59,166 nt of DNA, taken from an uncultured Pelagibacteraceae bacterium (lineage in GTDB: Bacteria > Pseudomonadota > Alphaproteobacteria > Pelagibacterales > Pelagibacteraceae). Shown here in pieces: positions 44,499 to 51,947 of this stretch. Position 1 is the first letter of the stretch; every line of letters begins with the position of its first letter. The notes beneath the pieces are model-generated. The model saw nothing but the letters and a program-made list of their open reading frames with translations, did not search any database and was not told the DNA's origin. The DNA is taken from contig CACFKF010000001.1 of the NCBI GenBank assembly GCA_902566775.1, forward strand, positions 1 through 59,166, read 5' to 3'. The translations under genes were made by a program, and so were the position numbers.

Positions 44499-45718
44499 TA
44501 ACTTGCCTTTACAATATTGTGTTCGGGGCCAAATGGAAATTTTGTAATATTTTCTGCTGCGTTTGTTCCAAGAATCATAATATCATGTTCTCTATATCCA
44601 CCTGCACCTGGTTTTCCTTCTGGTATCATTATCATTGGTTCCATTGAAATTACCATATTGGGCTCTAAAATAGTTTCAATATCTTCACGAAGTTCTAAAC
44701 CTGCTTCTCTTCCATAAAAGTGAGATAAAACACCAAAGGAGTGTCCATAACCAAAAGTTCTATATTGAAGATATCCAAGCTCAGCATACAATTCGTTAAG
44801 TTCTTTACAAATATCGGAACATTTTGCTCCAGGTTTAATTAATTTTAACCCTCTTTTATGAACCTTAACATTTGCTTCCCATGCTTTTAATGATTCATCG
44901 TCAACTGATCTCAAGAACAAAGTTCTTTCAAGAGCTGTATAATATCCTGAAATCATTGGAAAAGTATTTAAAGATAAAATATCTCCTTCTTTCAATTTTC
45001 TGTTTGTTTTTGGATTATGAGCTCCGTCTGTATTAATTCCTGACTGAAACCAAACCCAGGTATCCATATACTCTGCGTTAGGATAAGTTTTTACAATCTC
45101 TCTTTCCATTCTGTCTCTACCATGTATTGCAATTTCAATCTCAGTTTCACCTGGTTTAATATATTTAACAATTTCTTCAGCACCTAAATCCGCTATACGA
45201 GCTCCATTTTTTATAATTTCTATTTCTTCTTCAGATTTAATCATTCTTAGTTTCATCAAATCTTTTGCAATATCTGAAAAGTTTGAAAAAGAAAAAATAG
45301 ACTTAACCTTTTTCATTATATCTAAAGTTAAATGATCTTCCTCAACACCAATATTTTTTGGAGGCTCATCTCTGCCAATTATTGAAACAATTGCTTTTAA
45401 AAAATTATCTCTTTTCCAATCGGTATAAATAATATTATCACAATGTGATCTCCTCCAGGGTTGGCTTGCATCAATATTTGCAGAAATAGTTACAATTTTT
45501 TTTTCAGTAATAACACATCCATATGGTCTGCCAAATGAACAGTAAATAAATCCAGTGTAATATGCAATATTGTGCATCGAAGTAAGCAAAATCATATTTA
45601 ATTTATTATCAGACATGATTTTTCTTAATTTAGAAACTCTATTGTTGTACTCTTGATTGGAAAATGGAAGCTTGACTTTCTCTCCATTTTTTAGCTCAAA
45701 AAAATCTGGTCTTTCCAT
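44498..45718 (-). CDS. Creatinase (creatine amidinohydrolase), M24 fold
   Basis: The 406-residue protein follows Pseudomonas creatinase along its whole length: NGEKVKLPFSNQEYNNRVSK, IYCSFGRPYG with Cys60 and Arg64, then FQSGINTDGAHNP (His234), TALERTLFL (Glu264), SMEPMIM (Glu360) and YREHDIM (His378); the catalytic residues sit two positions later than in the Pseudomonas enzyme. Creatinase splits creatine to sarcosine and urea without metal. The absence of the full M24 metal set argues against a prolidase. It lies between an EamA transporter and an amidinotransferase in one unit. Confidence 0.9.
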   Translation of the reverse strand: MERPDFFELKNGEKVKLPFSNQEYNNRVSKLRKIMSDNKLNMILLTSMHNIAYYTGFIYCSFGRPYGCVITEKKIVTISANIDASQPWRRSHCDNIIYTDWKRDNFLKAIVSIIGRDEPPKNIGVEEDHLTLDIMKKVKSIFSFSNFSDIAKDLMKLRMIKSEEEIEIIKNGARIADLGAEEIVKYIKPGETEIEIAIHGRDRMEREIVKTYPNAEYMDTWVWFQSGINTDGAHNPKTNRKLKEGDILSLNTFPMISGYYTALERTLFLRSVDDESLKAWEANVKVHKRGLKLIKPGAKCSDICKELNELYAELGYLQYRTFGYGHSFGVLSHFYGREAGLELREDIETILEPNMVISMEPMIMIPEGKPGAGGYREHDIMILGTNAAENITKFPFGPEHNIVKAS

Positions 45719-45720
45719 CG

Positions 45721-46653
45721 TTAATTAAGACCAATAAACCTTCTATTATTTTTAATTAATAAACTATAAAAAATAATAGCTATAAATATTAAAAATCCAC
45801 CAATAATAGTATTTGTTGATGGTATTTCATTAATTCCTAAAATTGGAAGCCAAACCCAAAAAATTCCTCCTATTATCTCAGTTAAAGATAAAAGAGTTAA
45901 TTCGGCAGCTGGTATTACTTTAGATCCAATTGAATATAAAATTAAACCTAAACAAACTATTGTTCCATGTAGTGCAAATAAACTTTCATTTTTACCTGAA
46001 GATAAAAAGTCAAGTTTAAATTGAAATATTACTGCAGTTGAAAATAAAAAACAAAATAAACCAGCAAATGCAACTGTAGTAAATTTGGGAGTTTCTTTTT
46101 CCCATCTTAATGAAACAGAAAAAATTGAAAAACCCAATGCTGAAGCTAAACCAAACAATAAACCTTTAAAAGTTCCCAATGAAGCGCTATCAAAAGCCAT
46201 AATTATAATACCAATAGTAGCAATTATTATTGCTGTCCAAACACTACGTGAAATTTTTTCTCTTAAAAATAAGAATCCTAGCAACGCAGTAATAAATGGC
46301 ATTGCTGCCAAACACAATAATGTGATTGATGCCGTTGTATTAGTAATAGACCAAATAAAAGTCATCATAGCAGAACCAAGGCCAATACCTCCAATTACTC
46401 CTGGAGCTCCCATTTTTAAATAATTTTTATAAAAATCTAATCCTTCTTCAATAAACAAATAAATATTTAATAAAAGAAAAATTACAATTCCTCGTGTAAA
46501 AAGATATTGCCAAGGAACAGTAGCTGCATCTTCAATGTTTCGAACTACCAAAGGGCCAAAGGACCAAAAAATTCCTGCAATAACAACTAGTAGGATCGCA
46601 AATTTAGCATTTTTTAAATCAGGCATTTCGAGATATTTAATGCCAAATTGCAT
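45721..46653 (-). CDS. DMT superfamily (EamA) transporter
   Basis: A 310-residue inner-membrane protein with ten hydrophobic segments in two EamA repeats (first FAILLVVIAGIFWSFGPLVV, second GLLFGLASALGFSIFSVSLR). It ends two bases before creatinase, so it is the first gene of a three-gene operon and probably handles a substrate or product of that pathway, such as creatine, guanidinoacetate or sarcosine; this is inference from position. An ATG at 46635 would remove the first few polar residues. Confidence 0.87.
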   Translation of the reverse strand: MQFGIKYLEMPDLKNAKFAILLVVIAGIFWSFGPLVVRNIEDAATVPWQYLFTRGIVIFLLLNIYLFIEEGLDFYKNYLKMGAPGVIGGIGLGSAMMTFIWSITNTTASITLLCLAAMPFITALLGFLFLREKISRSVWTAIIIATIGIIIMAFDSASLGTFKGLLFGLASALGFSIFSVSLRWEKETPKFTTVAFAGLFCFLFSTAVIFQFKLDFLSSGKNESLFALHGTIVCLGLILYSIGSKVIPAAELTLLSLTEIIGGIFWVWLPILGINEIPSTNTIIGGFLIFIAIIFYSLLIKNNRRFIGLN

Positions 46654-46686
46654 TTACTACAATAAAAAATTATTTATATAAAATTT

Positions 46687-47934
46687 TTATTGATTACCCA
46701 AAAGATAGAAACATTCAATTAATTGACCTTTTTTAAAAGTAGATTTTCCACTCTTAAATAGAGCCCAAGCATTAGATTCTGTAAACGATTTAATTCTGAA
46801 AGATTCTTGCCCTTTTAATACTTTAACTTGCAAAGTTCCTTTGCTGTTTATAAAAACTTTGCTTTTTAAAAATCTAGTAAAATTCTTTTTCTTTGAATAA
46901 GAATTTTTTAGTTTAGCTTTAAATGATTTTTCTTTTTTCATTCCTAAAATTAATCTTAGATAAGGATAAACAAAAAACTTAAAGCATGCAGCTGATGATA
47001 TTGGGTTGCCTGGCAAACCAAAAAATGATTGGTTTTTATTTTTGAATTTTGCAAACATAATTGGTTTTCCGGGTCTTATAGCAACATCTTTAAAATAATT
47101 TGACAATTTAAAATTCTTAATAATTTTTGGTACAAAATCAAATTTCCCAGCCGAAACAGCGCCATTTGTTATTATAATGTCATATTTAGATTTAAAATTT
47201 TTATGAATTAATTTATTAAATAATTTATCATCTTTATCTCTTAAAATACCTCCGTCTACAATTTCAAAATATAGATTGTTCGACAATGATTTTATATAAT
47301 GACTATTTGAATTTCTAATTTTCCAATTTGGTATATTATTTTTTTTTGAAATTTCATTTCCCGTTGAATAAAAAACTATTTTGGGTTTTTTTTTAACTAC
47401 AACTCTTTCAACACCAAGGCTTTTAAATGCTAGTATATGTGAAGAATTAATTATTTCGCCTGCAGATAATATCTTTTCACCTTTTTTATAATCAGAGCCA
47501 GCAAATCTTACATGATTATTTTTAGTAATTCTTTTTTCAATTAATATAAATTTTGGATTTTTTTTATCTGGATAATAATTTATTTTTTCTATTGGTATAA
47601 TTGTATCAAAATATTTAGGAATTAAAGCTCCTGTCATTATTTCCACAGAACAATATTTTTTAACATTTTTTATTTTTGGATTATCTCCTGCTGCTATTGT
47701 TTTTAAAATTTTGAATTTTTTAATTTTTTTTCTAGTTAATCCAATTGTTTCTTTAGAATTTATTGCGTATCCATCAAAAGCTGTATTATTACCAGCAGGA
47801 TAATTTGTTGGTGAAAATACATTTTGTGCAGCAACACGATTCAAAGAATCTTTTGTAAAAATTATTTCGTTTTGAATTTTTATTTTTGACTTTAAGAGTA
47901 TTTTTTGAGCTTTTGTGTATTTAATCATTTTCAT
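46687..47934 (-). CDS. moeA: Molybdopterin molybdenumtransferase
   Basis: MoeA inserts molybdate into adenylated molybdopterin, completing molybdenum cofactor. The 415-residue protein shows FSPTNYPAGNNTAFDGYAIN near the N terminus, a central NGAVSAGKFDFVPKII and the FGLPGNPISSAACF motif. It overlaps mobA by 14 bases and lies next to the formate dehydrogenase genes, the obvious consumer of the cofactor. Confidence 0.94.
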   Translation of the reverse strand: MKMIKYTKAQKILLKSKIKIQNEIIFTKDSLNRVAAQNVFSPTNYPAGNNTAFDGYAINSKETIGLTRKKIKKFKILKTIAAGDNPKIKNVKKYCSVEIMTGALIPKYFDTIIPIEKINYYPDKKNPKFILIEKRITKNNHVRFAGSDYKKGEKILSAGEIINSSHILAFKSLGVERVVVKKKPKIVFYSTGNEISKKNNIPNWKIRNSNSHYIKSLSNNLYFEIVDGGILRDKDDKLFNKLIHKNFKSKYDIIITNGAVSAGKFDFVPKIIKNFKLSNYFKDVAIRPGKPIMFAKFKNKNQSFFGLPGNPISSAACFKFFVYPYLRLILGMKKEKSFKAKLKNSYSKKKNFTRFLKSKVFINSKGTLQVKVLKGQESFRIKSFTESNAWALFKSGKSTFKKGQLIECFYLLGNQ

Positions 47935-48532
47935 ATTTTATTAAAATTTTTTTAGCTTCTTCAAGATCTTCTTGGGTATTAATATTCAAAAAAGGATCTA
48001 TATTGTCATATGTTATATTAATTGTTTTAACCCCAATTTTATTAGCCCATTTTTCTACTTTCCTATAATCATTTTTTAATATATCTGCTTCAAGTGTTTC
48101 CATTATTTTCAGTGACCACAATCCAAAAATATTATGTCTTTTTTCCTCAGACTTAACAAAATATAAAGGACTATCATTTAGCTTTGTAGCTTCAATAAAC
48201 TTATCAATTATAGAGATGTCAAAAAAAGGTGTGTCGCAAGGAAATGTCATGACCCATTTGTAGCTATAATTATTTTTTTTTATCCATTTCATTGCAGACA
48301 AAACTCCAACTAAAGGGCCAAGTTGGCCTTCTATACAATCTTTAATTACAACATAATCTTTTACTCTTTTATTATTAGATACAATTATAATTTTATTAAA
48401 TTTAGATTTAATTTTATCTAAAGTATGTATTAATAGAGTTTTACTACCTAATTTAATTTCACTTTTATCTTTGCCAAATCTTTCGGATTTTCCACCTGCT
48501 AAAACTACGCCTAAAATATTGTTTTCGCTCAT
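47921..48532 (-). CDS. mobA: Molybdenum cofactor guanylyltransferase
   Basis: MobA attaches GMP to molybdopterin to form the MGD cofactor required by formate dehydrogenases. The 203-residue protein starts LGVVLAGGKSERFGKDKSEI, the nucleotide-binding signature, and has the MTFPCDTPFFD segment with the catalytic aspartate. It is divergent from the SufU-like gene by 43 bases. No separate MobB domain is seen. Confidence 0.93.
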   Translation of the reverse strand: MSENNILGVVLAGGKSERFGKDKSEIKLGSKTLLIHTLDKIKSKFNKIIIVSNNKRVKDYVVIKDCIEGQLGPLVGVLSAMKWIKKNNYSYKWVMTFPCDTPFFDISIIDKFIEATKLNDSPLYFVKSEEKRHNIFGLWSLKIMETLEADILKNDYRKVEKWANKIGVKTINITYDNIDPFLNINTQEDLEEAKKILIKYEND

Positions 48533-48575
48533 AAAAACAAATATAAAACATTAATTGTTTAATTAAAGAATATAA

Positions 48576-48974
48576 ATGGACTTAGAAATTTTAAAAATTG
48601 CATCTAATACAGATAACAACAAAGTTTTAAACAATCACACACATTATTCAAAACTTAAAAATCCAATATGTGGTGATGAAATGCATATTGGTGTAAAAAT
48701 AGTTAAAGATAAAATCGTTGATTTTGGTTATCAATGCAAATCCTGTATTTATTGTCAAGCTTCAGTAAGTTTGCTATCTAGAAACTCAATAAACAAGAAA
48801 ATATCAAGTATAAAAAATTTATTAAAAATTTCAGAAACTTTTTTTGAAAAGGAAAATTCAATCTTTCCAAAAGAGTGGTCCACATTTAATAAAATCTTTG
48901 ATAAAAAAAACGTTTCTAGAAAAGAATGTTTACTACTACCTTTTAAAACTCTTACAAAAGCATTAAGGTCATAA
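48576..48974 (+). CDS. SufU/IscU-like iron-sulfur scaffold protein
   Basis: A 132-residue protein of the NifU N-terminal/SufU fold: NPICGDEMHIGV (Cys32, Asp34), a second cysteine site QCKSCIYCQASVSLLSRN (Cys54, 57, 60) and a C-terminal KECLLLPFKTL (Cys118). Such proteins assemble or deliver Fe-S clusters. The extra cysteines in the middle site are unusual compared with the single Cys in GC-IS-ASAS of SufU. It precedes the HPP, fdhD and formate dehydrogenase genes on the same strand, so it may serve the many clusters of that enzyme. Confidence 0.82.
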   Translation: MDLEILKIASNTDNNKVLNNHTHYSKLKNPICGDEMHIGVKIVKDKIVDFGYQCKSCIYCQASVSLLSRNSINKKISSIKNLLKISETFFEKENSIFPKEWSTFNKIFDKKNVSRKECLLLPFKTLTKALRS

Positions 48975-48979
48975 AAAAA

Positions 48980-49444
48980 ATGAAAAAAGTTGATGTTGTA
49001 AAACCAATTATAGCTGGTTTATTTTCCGCAATAACAATTGGAGTGCTAACTTTGCTTACATATAAAACAGAATTCGGTATTTTTTTGATTGCGTCTTTTG
49101 GATCCTCAATGGTTTTGCTTTTTGGATATCCTGAAAGTCCTTTTGCTCAGCCAAAAAATATTTTTTTTGGACATTTGTTGACATCATTTGTTGGTATAAT
49201 ATTTCTTTATATGGTGCCTTTGCCGATCTACGTACTTCTTCCTTTGGCAGTAGGTTTTGGTGTTGCTTTAATGATATTATTAAATGTAACTCATCCTCCA
49301 GCAGGTGGAAATCCTATTATTGTTATAATGGGCAGTGTATCATTGGACTATTTGATAAATCCAATAATAATAGGTTCATTAATAATACTAATATTTGGCA
49401 TAATTTTAAATCGACTTATATTAAAAAAGAAATATCCTTTATAA
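48980..49444 (+). CDS. HPP family integral membrane protein
   Basis: A 154-residue membrane protein with four hydrophobic segments and the name-giving motif in LNVTHPPAGGNPIIVIMG; FASFGSSMVLLFGYPESPFAQPKN is another family hallmark. HPP proteins are proposed nitrite or small-anion transporters in plants and cyanobacteria. Location between a scaffold gene and fdhD suggests formate or a related anion as a possible substrate; this is inference. Gaps to its neighbours are 5 and 0 bases. Confidence 0.87.
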   Translation: MKKVDVVKPIIAGLFSAITIGVLTLLTYKTEFGIFLIASFGSSMVLLFGYPESPFAQPKNIFFGHLLTSFVGIIFLYMVPLPIYVLLPLAVGFGVALMILLNVTHPPAGGNPIIVIMGSVSLDYLINPIIIGSLIILIFGIILNRLILKKKYPL

Positions 49445-50281
49445 ATGGAAGTAAAGTACAACATTGTTAAACTTAAAGAAAATAGAACTCAAGAAGTAAA
49501 AGATCACGTTTCTGTAGAAGAGCCTTTAGAAATGAATCTACGATTCAAACAAAACAGCAGTTGGCATACTGAAAATTTATCTATTACAATGAGAACTCCA
49601 GGCGATGATGACAACCTTATTACAGGATTTTTATTTAATGAAAGAATTATAGAAAATGTAAATCAAATAACAAAAATTGAAAAACAAGGAGATCAGGTTG
49701 GTGACTACAATATTCAAAATAAAATCGAAGCTACAATTAATAATATTAAAAACATAGATATTGGTAAATTAAAAAGAAACTTTTTAACAAACTCTTCGTG
49801 TGGAGTTTGTGGCAAAACTTCTTTAGATACAGTAGAAGTGATTAAAAATGATAAATTAAATTTATCATTTCCAAAAATCCAAAAAAAAATCATAATGAAA
49901 TTTCCAGAACTATTAATGAATGAACAATCTAGTTTTTCAAAAACGGGTGGCATACACGCTAGCTCTTTGATTAGCGATTCTGGAAAAGTAATAGCAACAA
50001 AAGAAGATGTTGGAAGACATAATGCTCTAGATAAACTTGTTGGATATGTCCATAGAAAAAAGTTAATTGATAATCGTTCTCAATTCATTGCTTGTTCTGG
50101 TAGATTAAATTTTGAATTAGTTCAAAAGAGCTTAATGTCAAATATTGGAGTTATGGCTGGTGTGGGTGCACCTACAAGCCTTGCTATAGACCTAGCAAAA
50201 CGTTTTAGTATGACACTTTTGGGATTTGTAAAAAATAATAGTTTTAATATTTATACAAATAAAGAAAGAATTATATTATAA
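49445..50281 (+). CDS. fdhD: Formate dehydrogenase accessory sulfurtransferase FdhD
   Basis: FdhD transfers sulfur to the molybdenum cofactor of formate dehydrogenase, needed for activity. The 278-residue protein has the essential cysteine pair SSCGVCGKT (Cys119, Cys122), the MRTPGDDDNLITGFLFNE segment and C-terminal EDVGRHNALDKLVGY and SGRLNFELVQKSLM. It abuts the HPP gene and is followed by the dehydrogenase beta subunit after seven bases. Confidence 0.96.
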   Translation: MEVKYNIVKLKENRTQEVKDHVSVEEPLEMNLRFKQNSSWHTENLSITMRTPGDDDNLITGFLFNERIIENVNQITKIEKQGDQVGDYNIQNKIEATINNIKNIDIGKLKRNFLTNSSCGVCGKTSLDTVEVIKNDKLNLSFPKIQKKIIMKFPELLMNEQSSFSKTGGIHASSLISDSGKVIATKEDVGRHNALDKLVGYVHRKKLIDNRSQFIACSGRLNFELVQKSLMSNIGVMAGVGAPTSLAIDLAKRFSMTLLGFVKNNSFNIYTNKERIIL

Positions 50282-50288
50282 AAAACAA

Positions 50289-51947
50289 ATGTCTAAAAAT
50301 ATCAGCAAACTTTCTGGGAGAGTTGGTTTAAAAAACAATTTATTTCAAAAAATCTCTGAAAGATCCTTAAAATCAAAAAAAGATGAAGGAATGAAATCTT
50401 TAGCAGACGAATATAATATGGGGGTGTCCACTATTCATGGAGCTGAAAGCTTTTACGAGTTTTTAAGACCAAGTCATAGAGAAAAAAAAGCATTTATTTG
50501 TAACGGTAGTGCATGCATGTGTGCAGGAACTCAAAAAAATTTAAAAAATAAATTAGAAAGTAAAATTGGTAAAGGAAAAGTGGGAGAAATGTTTTGTCTT
50601 GGACATTGTTATGAAAATCATGCTTTTCACTATGATGGTGAAAATTATGCAGGTGAAGATATAAATATGATTGATAAAATTATAAAAGGCGAAGGTATTA
50701 AACAGAAAAAGTTTTTTTCTAAGAGTTTTGCTTCAACAAGCTTTTTAATGGATGAAAAATTATTAAATGTTGGCCAATTTAAGAAATTATTAGAAAAATT
50801 TATTAATACTGATAAAAAAGAAATAATTAAATCTCTTACAGACTCTAATCTATCTGGAAGAGGAGGAGCTGGTTTTCCAACAGGCATGAAGTGGGATTTT
50901 TGCAGCAAAGAAAAATCAGAAAAAAAATATGTAATTTGTAATGCTGATGAAGGAGACTCCGGTGCTTTTTCAGATAGGTATTTATTAGAAGACCAGCCTT
51001 TAAAAGTTTTATTTGGAATGATTATTTGTGGTTATGTAATTGGAAGTGATGAAGGCGTTTTATATATTAGAGGAGAATATCCAAAATCAATTGAAGCTAT
51101 AAATGGATCAATAAATGAATTAAAATCTTCAAATCTTTTAGGTAAAAATATTTTAGGAACAATTTTTTCGTTTGATTTAAACATTTGCATTGGACAAGGT
51201 GCATATATTTGTGGAGAAGAAACAGCACTAATAGCTTCAATTGAAGGAAGAAGAGCGGAAGTAGATGTTAGACCTCCCTTTCCTGTAACTGAAGGTTTGT
51301 ATAAGAAACCAACAGTAGTTAATAATGTTGAAACTTTAGCGGCAGCTACTGGGATACTTATAAATGGATCTGATAAATTTTCTTCTATAGGTAACAAAAA
51401 ATCCGCAGGAACCAAACTTGTATGTTTTGACAGTTTTTTTAATAATCCAGGTGTTTATGAAGTTGATATGTGTACACCGATGAAAAAAGTTATAAATGAA
51501 ATTGGCGGAGGGTTTAAAGAACCTGTAAAAGCTTTACAAATTGGTGGTCCATTAGGTGGAGTGATTCCTATTAATGAAGTAGAAAAATTAAATTTAGATT
51601 TCCAAGAATTTACTGCCGCTGGGTTTATGTTAGGTCATGGAAGTATAGTAAGTATTCCAAAGGATTTTAGTATGGTTGAATACATTCATCATTTATTTGA
51701 GTTTTCAGCTGAAGAATCTTGTGGAAAATGTTTCCCTGGAAGGCTTGGATCTTATAGAGGAAAAGAAATGTTTGACCAGGCAATAAATAAATCCAAAAAA
51801 ATTCCTATAAAATTACTTAATGAATTGCTTATTACAATGAAAAAAGGATGTTTGTGCGCACTATGTGGCGCAATACCTGTTCCAATAATGAATATTTTAA
51901 AGTATTTTAGTAGTGAAATGAAAAATGATATAGTCCAGGAAAATTAA
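50289..51947 (+). CDS. fdsB: NAD-dependent formate dehydrogenase, beta subunit (NuoE-NuoF fusion)
   Basis: A 552-residue diaphorase subunit that passes electrons to NAD. The first 150 residues are a NuoE-type thioredoxin-like [2Fe-2S] domain with Cys71, Cys76, Cys103 and Cys107. The rest is NuoF-like: GRGGAGFPTGMKWDF and NADEGDSGAFSDRY bind FMN and NADH, and ESCGKCFPGRLGS with GCLCALCGA binds a [4Fe-4S] cluster. In many bacteria fdsG and fdsB are separate; here they are fused. The stop overlaps the alpha subunit start by one base. Confidence 0.94.
   Translation: MSKNISKLSGRVGLKNNLFQKISERSLKSKKDEGMKSLADEYNMGVSTIHGAESFYEFLRPSHREKKAFICNGSACMCAGTQKNLKNKLESKIGKGKVGEMFCLGHCYENHAFHYDGENYAGEDINMIDKIIKGEGIKQKKFFSKSFASTSFLMDEKLLNVGQFKKLLEKFINTDKKEIIKSLTDSNLSGRGGAGFPTGMKWDFCSKEKSEKKYVICNADEGDSGAFSDRYLLEDQPLKVLFGMIICGYVIGSDEGVLYIRGEYPKSIEAINGSINELKSSNLLGKNILGTIFSFDLNICIGQGAYICGEETALIASIEGRRAEVDVRPPFPVTEGLYKKPTVVNNVETLAAATGILINGSDKFSSIGNKKSAGTKLVCFDSFFNNPGVYEVDMCTPMKKVINEIGGGFKEPVKALQIGGPLGGVIPINEVEKLNLDFQEFTAAGFMLGHGSIVSIPKDFSMVEYIHHLFEFSAEESCGKCFPGRLGSYRGKEMFDQAINKSKKIPIKLLNELLITMKKGCLCALCGAIPVPIMNILKYFSSEMKNDIVQEN

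Noticed and set aside
51032-51415. 127-codon open frame opposite fdsB
   Set aside because: Antisense shadow of conserved NuoF-like sequence.
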